Below, one piece after another: positions 47,701 to 60,000 of a stretch of DNA of 60,000 nucleotides. The translations under genes were made by a program, and so were the position numbers. The notes beneath the pieces are model-generated. The model ran no database searches. It was not told where the DNA came from and worked only from the letters and a program-made list of their open reading frames with translations. Source of the DNA: Apostichopus japonicus (lineage: Eukaryota > Echinodermata > Holothuroidea > Aspidochirotida > Stichopodidae); contig NC_092573.1 of the NCBI RefSeq assembly GCF_037975245.1, forward strand, positions 25,637,265 through 25,697,264, written 5' to 3'. Numbering within the stretch: position 1 is the first letter of the stretch; each line of letters starts with the position of its first letter.

Positions 47701-48350
47701 TCTAGGAAGAATAAACAGTAAGTGATATTTGGGGATATATCATCGCTGAAACTGTCATCGATCCTTAATGAATATGCATATGTTTAAAGGGGGGTATTCT
47801 TCGAATCACACCACGTCATAGATCGGTAGCATGCAAGCTGCGTGCAATAGAAGGATGGATGGTTATGTTGTGTAGGCCTAAGTTACACGTAAACACCCTA
47901 GCACCCACTCCCACCCACAATTTCTTCGTGAAACGAAAATGGCGTCTGAAAAAACACTACATCAACACACTAACGTATAACACCGTTTACTTTAATTAAA
48001 ACAGCTTTCACGTTATTGTACATTAAGAAGACAGGTCACCATTGTCTTAAACGTCATCATTACGTAACACCTCCAGCAAGGATTAATGAATATTATAGAA
48101 CAAATACTGAAAGTACTCCGGGTTACAACCAAGTAAGCACATTTAACCGTGGTATAGTCGTATAAGTGTAACTACGTTATCATAATGATCTCGACTGTTT
48201 TAAGGTCATACCATTTGTGACATGGGGGTGGTGAAGCTTGGTTCAAGGTATCAAACATACCGCAGGTCCATCTACCATCTTGTTTTCTCTCTCGCAGGGT
48301 CACGTGGGTCCACACATGGATATTGAAGATAATGACATCAAGAGTCATGT
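44774..48350. other. Intergenic stretch between convergent genes B and C
   Basis: No recognisable exon. It contains poly-G runs (45967-45980, 46230-46238), a poly-C run near 46449-46460 and the diverged 345-bp-spaced duplicate. One 102-codon open frame at 44868-45176 resembles nothing I know and lacks an ATG start. Confidence 0.55.
46984..47465 (+). repeat. Two diverged direct copies of a roughly 135-bp segment
   Basis: 46984-47120 and 47329-47465 share GGGACCCGTTTG / GGGTCCCGTTTG, ATCAATA, a CGGCCT segment and CACCGGG(A)CCCC / CACCGGGGTCC in the same order, 345 bp apart. They could be ends of an element or an old tandem copy. Confidence 0.5.
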
Positions 48351-50891
48351 TTACGACAAATTGATTCCAGTAAATGTTATCATGGGTGAAAGGGGATGGC
48401 TCCTCAAACCGTAGTCGATTCCTCCATCCAAGCGTAACCACACTTTGTCACCTGTTTGTAGATTGAGGATGACGGTTTGTGTAGAGACTCCCGTATTGTT
48501 TTCGTTAATATCTACAAAGTTCATTACCTGTGGTGTTTGGTTTTTGACTAGCTGTACGGAGGCGGATTTACCTTGGTCCGCTCGAATGCTGGAGTTACAA
48601 AGAAACAAAAACACAGGAGGAGAAAAAGCAAGAATAGCATGTAACTGATCAAGTATTTATCATTGTTTTAGTAACTGAACTTACAGGAATAACATCTCCA
48701 CCATCTGCAATTAATATTGACTTCAAATTTGACAATTTTGAATCAACACCGTCATGCTTTGTTAAGAATTGTTAGTACGACTACCTTCACTACAATAAGT
48801 GCCAGCATTATCGTCATCGTCATTGTCAATCTCGTCATCATTTTTACTATTATCCCATGAACGTCAATATGACCATAACCATCATCAGCATCAACACCAG
48901 CATCTACCTCAACGTTATGGTTGTCATGTCTTCACCATCATAATCACCAACACCGTCATTGTAACCGCCATTACCAACGGCATCGTCATAGATACCAGCA
49001 TCACCGCAACGATCATCAACACCACCACCTTTATCACCACAATCGCTATCACGGTCAAGCACTATCACCATCACAACTCCATAATCATATTTATTAAATG
49101 TCATCACATTCAAATCCCAGTCACCATCAGTAACACCACAACGATCATCAACAGCACCACTTTCATAATCACTATCGCTATCAAGGTCTACAACTATCAC
49201 CGTCACAACTCCATTATCATATTTATTAGATGTCATTACATTCAAATATCAGTCACAATCAGTAACATGCCACAACGATCATCAACAGCACCACATTCAT
49301 AATCACTATCGCTATCAAGGTCTACAACTATCACCGTCACAACTCCATTATCATATTTAATAAATATCATCACATTAAAATTTCAGTCACCATCAGTAAC
49401 ACCACAACGATCATCAACAGCACCACCTTCATAATCACTATCGCTATCAATATCTACAACTATCACCATTCCCAACAATGGCTGCTGTCTTAATCATCGC
49501 ATTTAATGTGAGGTGTGATCATGATGTGAAAGCCTAAATTTTCGGCGACATTAAAATATCTGTCAAAATGACTCCGTCATAATGAACAGCTTCACAGCTG
49601 TAACTGTAATGGTCTCGCTTCTGTTTAAAACAACCACGTGCGTCTTCATCATTCGCGCTTTTTAAAGTGAGAGAAAACTTTTCGATAAAAGTAAATTGAT
49701 TCTACACCTAACCAATTACTCGCATTCCGTTTGGATGAAGCTCTCGGGTTCCACTAATCTACATTTTCTTGACTAATAATATATTGATACGAACTTGCAG
49801 AAATTAGTAGATGAAACTGCGTCGGTAGATTAGTCAGTTTTAATCAAGTAACTTATTGGATTGTCCCAGGAACTTATCAGTATTCATTACAATATCACTT
49901 GATTTCTCCGTTGTAGCTAAGGAGGCCCGGTACATCGTAATTTTGTGCTTGCGATCACTGCTAGCCGTTAACTTTGCAGTCATGAGTTATACGTATAAGG
50001 CACTGAATACCAACGTATTCGCTAGCAAGAATATCCGAAGAAGGTGTTCTTGCTTATGAAGGGCATATGTGATATATGCTCATAGAAAAGGAATTTTCTT
50101 TCGAATAATTTTAATAATAGTATCCCTAACTGTTATAATAAGGTGAGTTTTGTTGTGCTATAAATGGTGTCGCTTTGATGAGAGCGTCTGCAAATATTTT
50201 TGAGCTTTTAAGCAAGTTGGTGAAAGTGAATGTATGAGCGAAGATCTTGATGTGTAATTTGGATCAGCACAGTTTTGGATAGCAAGTATATGGAACTAAA
50301 CAAGGCACGCCAAAATCCGTTTACTTTTGTATTTATTTTTCATCAAGACAAAAGAACTGGGGCATTGTAAAGATGAACGATTCAGCCATTAAGGAAACTT
50401 ACCATAAGTTATCGTTTTCAGTCATAACAACTAGAACGTTTTACTACACGACAATGAACCTGACGTTAGAGCTATAACGTTGAAGTTCCGGTGAGATATA
50501 TTACAACAAAAGGTCTGACCATTATGCATATGCCATTTTTAAAATTTATATTAATTGTATAGACTGTACTTGTCTAATTTTTCTGTGGTGTACGCCCACC
50601 CCCTCGAATCTGCGCCTGGTATGTAATGAAAAGATTGTTATGTCTACTGTTAACTAGAAACCTCGGTATTTTCAGTTATCAAATCCTAAATTTTACCTAA
50701 AAGTGAAGAAGTAGGATCCAGGACGGGGGCAAACAAATTCACTAGCTTTCTCCTCAACTGCAAACGCCTCCTCTGGTTCCCTGGAGAAAGCTTTGTCAAA
50801 TCTGATTGGTTGTGAGGTTTCACGGCCTTCCAGTTTGCCAGTCATTGCCACAGAGAAATGGACTGCAAGAAAAGAACGTATGACAAAAAAC

Positions 50892-50922
<31 letters not shown>

Positions 50923-52111
50923 ATGAAAAAATGCCGCCTCGATAATGCGAAGCCTGTAGGGTATATCTATTGATTAAACGCCCACATATCGCGATGAAGA
51001 TCCTTTGTATTGTTGAAATAATATTTTACCAACCTGCGATAAAACTGTCTGTGGTGATCCGCTTGAAGCAATTAGAATATGACAAACCCAAAGTTTAAAA
51101 CGGTGTGATTAATTTGCTTAAAACACCTAAAGCGACCATATCGGGGACTCAAAGTTTAAACATTTCAAGTCCTGACGGAGTAATATCCTTGAAGAAATAA
51201 TTCCCACCAAAAATTGCCCTTGGTTGGATGAGATGGGCAAGCAATCCGATTGGTAAGAGATCTCCAATGGCACCAACGAGGATCTGTCGGAGTCGGATAA
51301 GTTAAAGCAAACCCATTCGGCTTTTGATTTAACGTAGCAAGAATCACGTTATAAAGTGTAGTATACGCACAATATGCAACTTTAGTATAAAAGAGATCAA
51401 ACTCCAACACTCTGCCTTGATACGTGTTATGAAATATATTGTTGTCACAACGTGTTGTTATATCCATATGTCGATATATCTATACATATCCAAGGTCGCA
51501 ACTGCCGTTTTGTATTAGGAGGAGGGACGGGGGGGGGGGGGCTAAGATGTAGGTCTAAGGGTAGGGGCATATCCCTCTCTTTTCAGAAATTTGGTAAGAT
51601 GGTGGGTGCTTAGATGCCAACATTTTACAACATTTGAATCAACGAAGCAAAATTATCGACTGTTTCTGTTACACCACACACATACATGTTTTATATTTAT
51701 TTGCCCTGTGGTTTTTGTAATACTTTGTCTGCCTTTGGGGTGGTGGGTCGGGTTGTTATTGGGGGAGGGGGAATCACCAGAAGTACACTCCCCTGTACAT
51801 ATCACACTGGTATAACAATTCCCACCAGACTAAACCGTCAACATAGATAATACTGAACCGACTGTGCCATGAACCACTACACTTCCCAGATGGGACATTA
51901 TATGCTGACATGTGGATAAAACTGGATTAGAAAGAGGCTATAATTAGAATACCAGAAAATACTCTACCCTCCATGTATTCTCTTTGAACTGAAAGATTGA
52001 ACAAGTCCTCTAGCTGTTTCGCTGTGTATGCCATGTTTCTAACTTTGTCGCAGCAAACCTCCCTAATGGAAGTACAGAAATCGATAAGAATGGAAGCAAT
52101 GCCACCTGTTT
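48351..52111 (-). CDS. Gene C: C1q-domain protein, three 3' exons (5' exon not found)
   Basis: Exons 52111-51968, 50862-50697 and 48588-48351 join in phase (the first lacks its upstream codon base). The first exon encodes a helical Cys-containing segment (CTSIREVCCDKV, then LEDLFNLSVQREYME) of the sort that precedes many invertebrate C1q heads as a trimerising stalk. The next two form one complete C1q/TNF-like beta sandwich: VHFSVAMTG, PIRFDKAF, FVCPRPGSYFFTF, SASVQLVKN, VILNLQTGDKVWLRLDGG and TFTGINL before the stop. C1q-domain proteins are secreted pattern-recognition lectins. A signal-peptide exon ending in phase 1 should lie upstream; I could not identify it with confidence. Convergent with gene B. 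Confidence 0.85.
48950..49470. repeat. 132-134-bp tandem repeat in the last intron of gene C
   Basis: The word ACGATCATCAACA occurs at 49009, 49141, 49275 and 49407, each followed by similar CAT/ACC-rich sequence. The flanking 48790-48950 is a related trinucleotide-like degenerate stretch. Confidence 0.85.
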
Positions 52112-54139
52112 CTGGAAATAAATGTTCTTTATGCGTGAATTCGTCTTGAATGTAGGAGCTACATACTTTATACCTTAGACAGTAATCGGTAACGAGAAGC
52201 TGAAGAATTCTCAGCGATATTTGTAAGTAGGATAGCATATAACCTATATACGTCACCATGCTAGGTTTGTATGTAATGCAAAAGACGAGGGTATGGGGAG
52301 GGGGAACAGCTGGCTGTGTTTGTAACATATATTATGTTCACGCCACTTGTAACACAAACGCAAGTCTTATACACTAGCTACATTTAAATAATATTATAAT
52401 AAAAATAATAATAAAACATATAAACTACAATGACACCTTTGTCAGTGTGTTCCATCAATGTCATATAACAGATGTTTTAAAGTCTTGAGAAGATTTATAA
52501 CTATGTTTACAAAATAATAATATTCACTTAGCCGAGACCTTCAACTTCCATTATAGGAAATATTCCTATAGTCTAAACTATAATTTGCATAAAAGTACCA
52601 GGGCTGAACTGTCATCACACCACACTTCCTTGCATTTAATGAAAATGTAATAAACAGCCAATTCCACCTTCCTTTTTTGGAAAAGGAAAAAAGTATATCC
52701 TTTGTACATAGCAATATACATTAATATATTAAGTGGAGGAAAATAGGAAAATGTGAAATACATTACAAACAGCTACTTTTAATTCCAATATCAATAAAGT
52801 CGTTTCGTATTTTTACCGCTTTATTTTCAGTAATGATTAAATATAATAATGAACAGACCCTTTCAGATGAAACATATTATTAATATCCCTCTTCTCCTTT
52901 TCCCCTTCACTCTGTAACAGTTAAACATGCATGTTGCCCAATAGGAGCAATATTTCTCCGTAATCTCTAAAAACGCAGGCTTAAGCACATGATCTTTCAA
53001 ACACGACTAATAAACATCATACACTAGCTACGAATCCTGGCGGGTTTACTGATATATATTTTTCTTTGTTATAACAAATTCTTTCGCATTCCCGTCTCTC
53101 TTTCTGAGAAGTACTTAATTTGCCCACAGTTACAATACTATAGTGCCGGCTGAATACGTCAGTGAATGCAAATTAAATGTTCTTATCAAATGGGTACTAA
53201 TCAATTTTTGGCCTGTTCTTCAAATCTCCCGGGCACAAGAGATAATTAAGTTGGATTTGCGTGGGGAAAATCGTATAATGCTTGAAATCTCTGAAGTACG
53301 GTGGCCTCAAAGATCCTGAGGGATAAGGTTTTGAACTCAAGACATTATTTTCTTGCTCTGATGGATGGTTGACTGATTTGTTCAATAAAGAACTACACGC
53401 ATGTTAACAATAAATCTCAGTTAATTGGAAGGTCATCGGTATTGACCTCAAATATACTAGAAAAACGAAGGTATTAATTCCATTATTAGACAAGCTAGTC
53501 GTATTTTAGGGGATAATCAGCTTACGGTGGACTTGTCATTTATCAACTTTACCCCGAGGCTTAAGCTTAACACCGTTCTTGACGATAACAACCATCGCTT
53601 ATATATGCAGATGTTCATCATTAGTGCAATAATTCTTCGTAGTGGACAGATGAAAAAGATTACCTTATGCTGCTAAAACAGACACAAATCATCGTTATAT
53701 CACTCGTTGTATAGTAAACTTGATAACAATCTGTATTTAATCGTAAGATTTCTGGTAGTTTACTGTTTGTAAATTTACTGATTTATCCTTATTGTCCATT
53801 TGTAAATTTTATTATTTGTATACATTTGTGTGTATTTATATTTTTTATTGCGAGCATGCAATTGCCAATTTTGAGATAAAATAAAGCTGAATTTGAATTT
53901 TGAAAAAGAAATTTTGCAGGTGTGTTCAAATAGTCCATAAAGAACTATACACATGTTAACAGTACATGTTAACAGTGCATGTTAAAGAACTATACACATG
54001 TAAATAGTCCATAAAGAACTATACATATCTCACTTAATTGACCTTAAATATGATAGCAAGTCAAAAAAATGGTCACTTATACTCCAATTTTAACACTCAT
54101 TTTACTGCCAGCCTCAAAGTATGTTTTCTCTCTGAGACA

Positions 54140-54580
54140 CTGAATCTAACACTTCTCAATGTCTGGAAAAGAATATGGATATTCAGATATTAGTAATGAC
54201 ATATCAGAATATGGAAATATTAAACGTCATACCCATAATATCAAAACAGTAAATAACATACCAGAATACCGAAAAAATAATAATGTTACAAAGGAATCAT
54301 AAGAACACATCGGAATACCGGAATATATTGCAATGATAAACCAGAATACCTCAATATAGAATTAGTAATGACGTATCAGAAATGGAAATATAAACGTAAT
54401 ACCCAGAATATCAAACAGTAACTAACATACCAGAATACCGAAATAATAGTGCCATACCAGAACACCAAAACAGTATTAATATATCAGAATACAGAAATTA
54501 TATTTTCATACAAGAATATCGAAATAGTAAAAACATAATAGAATACCAAAATATATCTAACATACCAGTATATCAAAATA
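54140..54580. repeat. Degenerate short tandem repeat (ATACCAGAATACCGAAATA-like)
   Basis: Many imperfect units of roughly 20-26 bp built on CAGAATACCGAAATAGTAA with A/T drift. Further scattered units occur at 54810-54870 and 54975-54995. Confidence 0.8.
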
Positions 54581-56812
54581 GCAGTTACTCGTCAGTGTGC
54601 ATGTGCGCAGTGCTTTAATGGAGTGGTACTATTGTAGGTGTTTTCAGGTTGAAGCACTGTTAAATATGATCTCGACTGATTCATACCAGCATCCCCCAGG
54701 AAAAATCGATCCTTAGGAGACTTCTGCAGTGAAGAGGGCGCCCTTCAGCTAGAAGCTGTCATAAAGGAGCCGGTATAGTCCATGCAGACGTTCGGCAGCG
54801 CAACAACAACAACATACGGATACCGGAATACCGGAATAGTGACAACATACCAGCTAAACATCGAAATTGTAATCCGGCACAAACCAGATAACAAAAACAG
54901 ATATAAGAGACTAGAATACAAACAAAAAGACCCCCCCCCCCACCTCATTAATATGATATAGTTCTAAAGGTCATACAAGAATACCGATATAGTAATAACA
55001 GCATGGGTATATAAAGCTTAAATCTGCATTTTGCGTACGTGATTTGTAACTTTTCGATATTCTGAACAAACCTTTTTATTATTCTCACATAATTGGACAA
55101 CTTCCAATCTAAGGTACATATCTATGCATGCATGGTTACAATAAGTTTAGCTGCTGTGAATTAGGGAGTCATAAACATTTAAAAGAACGCCGGATAGTTC
55201 AGGGAAGGGAACTAAAATATGGAATACGTTAATTAAGAATAATTAAGGGCGTCAGTATGGATAAGTTTACACGTTCACCTTCCTTTATGTTTGACATTAA
55301 TGTGGAAGGACATTACCTCAGCATGGTTCAGTATACATGACACTTTGGGCCAATACATTATGAACACGACCACAACTGTTTCAGGTTAACAGAAAAACAT
55401 AATAATAACTTGTAAAGAGGCAGGAAGAGAAATAATTCATGATATATGAATATGTTATTCTTTCTTGCATCGAATCGCTGAATCACCGAGAGGTTATTGG
55501 GAATGACATGTAGCTTACGATCATATATGTGTATACGGTATATAGACATGAAATCTACACTGTGTACTTTTATGACATCATCACGAGAGTCCTATTTAGC
55601 GTTCCATAGATTCAAGTTTTTGTCTTCGATACTGCATCTAGAGAATTCTAGATGAACTGTTGACTGCATGCGATTCAGAATACCTCTTTAATTTATCAGA
55701 GTATGTGATTACTATATGCGATGTTACAACGATCCTCCATATGTATAAACAACGTTAGAGCAGTACAGATAAGTACACCCTAAAGATAAAACCCGTCATT
55801 TCGAAAAACGTGGAAGCCTCCGTATTATCTACAAAACTTGTCTTGAAAAGCGATAAATGTGGCACATCGCTGTATTTACCGTTGAGGAATCAGGGCAGCC
55901 ATTAGATCGATTTCGCTGCATGAGTTTGGCGTAATTGGACACCATTGTGCCGCTAGGGGAAGCACATACTAAACGGATTCATCTCATGTAGATATCGGAG
56001 AGTAGCAGGGAAAATTCACACTTGCAGCTAGAAACTAAAAAAAGAAAAAAAAATGGTGATAAGGGCTCCAAATTCTGTCCTGGGAAAAGTTCCTTCCAAT
56101 CGTTATCGGGGAGAGAGATTTGTTTCTAATTTTATCAACGGTCTTTTCGCCGATCGAGATACCGATGGTTGAAAAGATCAATGGTCTCACTTCTCAACCA
56201 AGATATTTCCAATTAACAAAAGCAAAATAAAGTACTTTCGCGTCTGATACTTCAATCAAGCAAGCAGAAATTAGGTCAAAAACAAGACAAGTGCATCTGT
56301 TCGCCTGGTATGTAAATTCGACGTTGACTACCAGCAATGGTTAAGCACTCCTGCGATCTTCTGCCAAAGTTACTGCTGCCAAAGTTTTGTAGACGAACCT
56401 TACCGTAACTTTTTTTTCATAGATTTTTTAACCTACGAAATATACAATAGAGGGTGGTTACAGGAATTGTAAGGGGTAGAGGTAGAGGGGAGGTAGGGGG
56501 GACGTAAGGAGTAGAGGGGAGGAAGGGGGGCGTCTTATCTGATATTTCTCTATAAGTAAATTTAGTTATCCTGGAGAGGAGATTACAATGGGAGGCTATA
56601 TGTCGCTTGTCCTGCCCTTCCCCTCCTGATAAAAAGATGCAAATGTTATGATATGTTATGGAAAATGCTACATGCATGGGATAACGAAGTCATATATACA
56701 CATATAGCACATCGATCCAACTCCTAGCTTAATGGCTTGTACCGTTGTCGAGACACAAAATATTACAATTTATTTCACTTTATTTGGATGGAGTGCATTG
56801 CGCAATAATACG

Positions 56813-57860
56813 TGACGTCAGTCACGGACTACACGAACAGCTGGTTTTGTTTTGCTTTGGAATTGAATTAACTAAGAGAATAATTCAATTGCTTGAAGTG
56901 ATGTTATTTTATATTGATAAATGTGTCGCCAAGTGACTTGATTACAACTTAACAGTTATTTCAATTATGTTAGGTTCCTCATTGCATCAGTGCTAAACAT
57001 ATGCTGAAAATGCATGACATCATGAAGCATTGCGCAATGTACTTATCTTACATAAAATCTCAATAAGTTCCAGAATTGTTATACCTCAGCAATGCAACGA
57101 GTTATCCACATGGACGTTTGACCTATGTATTTCATTTTACTAGCTATAAAATGTGGTATAAACTTTTGTTTTAAATTTTAGACTTCGTTATCATGCACCT
57201 TTAGGTCAAGGTAAGATAGTCTCGGAAGAGGGGGTTCGGTCCCTTAATTTTCATTCTCTCCAACAAGTGCCGGTTTAATCGATAATCTCGCTCCAGTAGG
57301 CTAAATGTTAGCTAAAATCTAGGACAATATGAATAAATGAGAGTTTTGAAGGCATTACTACTTTAGTATATATATAACTACATTAGTGTATGCTTGATTA
57401 ATGTTCAACTATGTATATAGACTGCAAACATAAAACTTGCGAACGTCCAATCAACTCTAGTGTCGTATCACATCACTAGACAGATGATAGATTATACTGG
57501 TTTTGCGCACAACATTCTTAAACATGACGTCATACGGCTAGAAAATCGATCATCTTTAACCTTTCTTAAAAGCGGTGAAACTATACCTCTAATGAAGTCC
57601 TTATCTTTTCCTTATTCCTGTTTTTTTTTTCTCGTTTATTCCTATCTGTTCTTTAGTTGTCTCTTGTTTACAGGCTATGTGATGATCCTGTCAACAGTCC
57701 GACTCATCGTTATGGCCAGTTTACTCTCGGCTTTGCAAGTACGTGACGTCATAATCATCTAACATTGCCACATTGGTATATCAACTCTGACAACCGTATG
57801 TGCCCACTCTTATTATGTACTAACTGCAAGCAATGTCTGTTGCCGTGGTGACTGACGTCA
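56813..57860. promoter_or_regulatory. Cluster of four perfect CRE palindromes
   Basis: TGACGTCA occurs at 56813-56820, 57525-57532, 57744-57751 and 57853-57860. By composition (roughly 36% GC) about one such octamer is expected per 90 kb. No gene is identified next to it; it lies about 5 kb upstream of the first recognised exon of gene C. Confidence 0.45.
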
Positions 57861-57945
57861 GGATGCAACGGTCTATTAAAGACTAACATAGTTTAAGCCT
57901 ATCTCAATCAGTTCCATAAACTGATGCTTACTGTAACGATGGAGC

Positions 57946-57948
<3 letters not shown>

Positions 57949-58015
<67 letters not shown>
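57949..58015. repeat. (TA)n microsatellite
   Basis: About 33 TA units with no interruption. Confidence 0.98.
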
Positions 58016-58018
<3 letters not shown>

Positions 58019-58594
58019 GTATAATCACTTGGTAAACCACGGGGAAAAAACACAGGCACATGATTTTCAGTTTGAAAGACCAAATTGTCATTTAAGCTAA
58101 AGGAACTTATCAGTTCTGAATTGAACATAGCGCAAATTGATAAACAGATATTAATAAATACTTAAAGATGGAGAATTCTTATATTTTAATTCTGACTCTC
58201 TAAAGACTACTATAGGACCACATATTACATGCATATATGTCTTATATAGTCATCTAACATTACTCATCATAACAAGCGATTTACTCGTTAGTCTTCGTCA
58301 TGTTTCATTAAACATTAATATACAATGCGATACGGTATTATGAACTTGTTTGAAGGAAAATTAATTCATTGTTATTGTGTGTCTGAATAATAGATTTACG
58401 CTACCACACTTTCGTGAAAGGTCTGATTAGGTTTATGTTATCATGCTATAATACGGTATCGTCTACTTTAAGTGGGAAATGATTACTGAGATGGCAAACG
58501 AACAAATTAATAATACAAGCTTCAGAAATTAAATTGACATGTAGTGGCCTCGCTGATTATCCGTTCACGAAATACACACTTACCCACATAGTTG

Positions 58595-58596
<2 letters not shown>

Positions 58597-58637
<41 letters not shown>

Positions 58638-58671
58638 ATATATATGTATATATATATATATACATATATAT
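58597..58671. repeat. Interrupted (TA)n microsatellite
   Basis: TA units with a TGTGTG interruption and TATG/CATA breaks. Confidence 0.95.
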
Positions 58672-58690
58672 CCTCTAGACATACAATCCG

Positions 58691-58919
<229 letters not shown>

Positions 58920-59096
58920 GCAGATTAAATCTATCAACCTCCGAGCCCACACCCATACCCAACACCTTACACTCCGTCATCCCTTTATGAGTTCTCTAAT
59001 AAGTAATACTAAGGTATAGTGTTATTCGAAACGAACCTCTTTTGTTTATGTATTTTGTTTTGTTTTCTTGTTCTGAATCTACCTTGTTGTCATATC

Positions 59097-59260
59097 ATTA
59101 TAAATCTTTCACCACACTTTTTTTCTTTCCTATTGTAGATTGGGATCCAGTCATTGCATTTGTACGATTATAAATCTTTCATCACACTTTTTTTTTCTTC
59201 CTGTGGATTGGGGTGTAACCATTGTAGTTGTTTGTTATAATAAATCTGCCATCACCCTTC
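59097..59260 (+). repeat. Short tandem triplication of about 70 bp
   Basis: TATAAATCTTTCACCACAC, TATAAATCTTTCATCACAC and ATAATAAATCTGCCATCACC follow one another with T-runs and GGATTGGG-like spacers between. Confidence 0.7.
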
Positions 59261-59880
59261 CACGGTGGATTTCATTCCCTACTATGCAGTATCCGTAAAA
59301 ATCGACCCTATTTCGATTTGATTTCTTAACAGTCGCTTCTCTTGATTTAATTTTTAACCATTTCCGAAATCAAGATATCTTATCGGTTTCTATAGTAGCA
59401 CTGATCGATCGCCATTGATTCGATGTCTTTCTGCCAATGGACGCCATCTTTTGGTATGTCGCCTTAAAGATACGATAAAGTAAGTGGAGTAATTTTCGAG
59501 TGTCTTACGTGGAAGGCCCTCGAGGTATAGATGAAGAGATGAGATGATATTACTTAAATTAAGGGAAACTAAATAACAACAAAAAACGAGTAGAAATGTA
59601 CACTAAAAAGTAGAAAAATACCAAAGAGAAGAAAACCAGCTACAGATGTAACAGACAATAAGTGACTGAATTCTGGCTGAAGATGGCTGTTACTCTCATT
59701 CTTTCCTTCATTTTTTATTAATAAGAAGTCCGATTGTAATTACACCTCTAAACTGATTGTTTAATCTCATGATAGACCTTAACATACAAAATGTAACACA
59801 CAAACATTGACATATAAATTGCTACTCCTTTTAGTGATATAGGCCTAAATTATGTATTACTCCAAAATAATTATAAAAAA

Positions 59881-60000
59881 TATTTCCTGTAAGTTGACGT
59901 CTTATGTTTTTTTATATTTCCTGAAGGTTGACGTCTAATGTTATATATTTCCTGTAAGTTGACGTCTAATGTTATATATTTCCTGTAGGTTGCGTCTAGT
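59881..60000 (+). repeat. 31-33-bp tandem repeat at the right window edge
   Basis: Four copies of TATTTCCTGTAAGTTGACGTC-like units begin at about 59882, 59915, 59947 and 59978 and run off the window. Confidence 0.9.

Noticed and set aside
48799-49302. 167-codon Thr/Asn/His-rich open frame (and its 113-codon Asp/Gly-rich antisense)
   Set aside because: Translation of the CAT/ACC-rich tandem repeat in an intron of gene C; no start context or domain.
54745-54948. Minus-strand open frame that begins like a signal peptide, candidate first exon of gene C
   Set aside because: It is made of poly-G and degenerate repeat sequence, and no good phase-1 donor was found.
57460-57762. Possible exon with a hydrophobic segment (GYVMILSTVRLIVMASLL), an acceptor-like site and a GTACGT donor
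   Set aside because: Only one isolated candidate exon, with no partner exons and no recognised family.

Overview
The window is eukaryotic genomic DNA. Coding exons are short, have GT-AG borders and keep reading phase, and they are separated by AT-rich introns full of (TA)n, long C/G homopolymers, minisatellites and decayed LINEs. The gene content (Death-TIR proteins with extra TIR domains, a C1q-domain protein) points to a marine invertebrate, most plausibly a deuterostome such as an echinoderm, hemichordate or amphioxus. The species cannot be fixed from sequence alone.

The core is a head-to-head pair of paralogous 17-exon genes. Gene A (minus strand, start 18816, stop 7194, 1135 aa) and gene B (plus strand, start 28126, stop 44750, 1121 aa) were rebuilt exon by exon. 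All 17 exons match in order and phase, and 9 have identical length. The predicted architecture is: an all-helical N-terminal half resembling the armadillo-like part of Melted/VEPH1, a coiled coil, a Death domain, TIR1, TIR2, a basic tail, and a C-terminal CaaX box (CSIL in A, CIII in B). I know of no described protein with this combination; it is the best candidate for a new system. A working model is a lipid-anchored, oligomerising Death-TIR signalling or NAD-consuming protein. TIR1 keeps the putative catalytic glutamate in both genes. TIR2 keeps it in A and has lost it in B.

The Death and TIR1 exons (12, 13, 14) and intron 12 are nearly identical between A and B, with TIR1 exon 13 differing only at silent sites. 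The rest of the two genes is clearly diverged, which suggests gene conversion between inverted copies about 30 kb apart. Separately, the 5' flank, exon 1 and part of intron 1 of gene B (about 22056-28738) are present as a direct copy at 1 to about 7166. That copy has an intact but orphan exon 1 and ends about 28 bp after gene A's stop codon. It has taken two LINE 3' fragments that the other copy lacks.

To the right, 44.8-48.3 kb holds no recognisable gene. A C1q-domain gene (gene C, minus strand, 52111-48351, first exon not found) follows. From 52 to 60 kb there are only repeats, a tRNA-like SINE remnant and a cluster of four perfect TGACGTCA palindromes.
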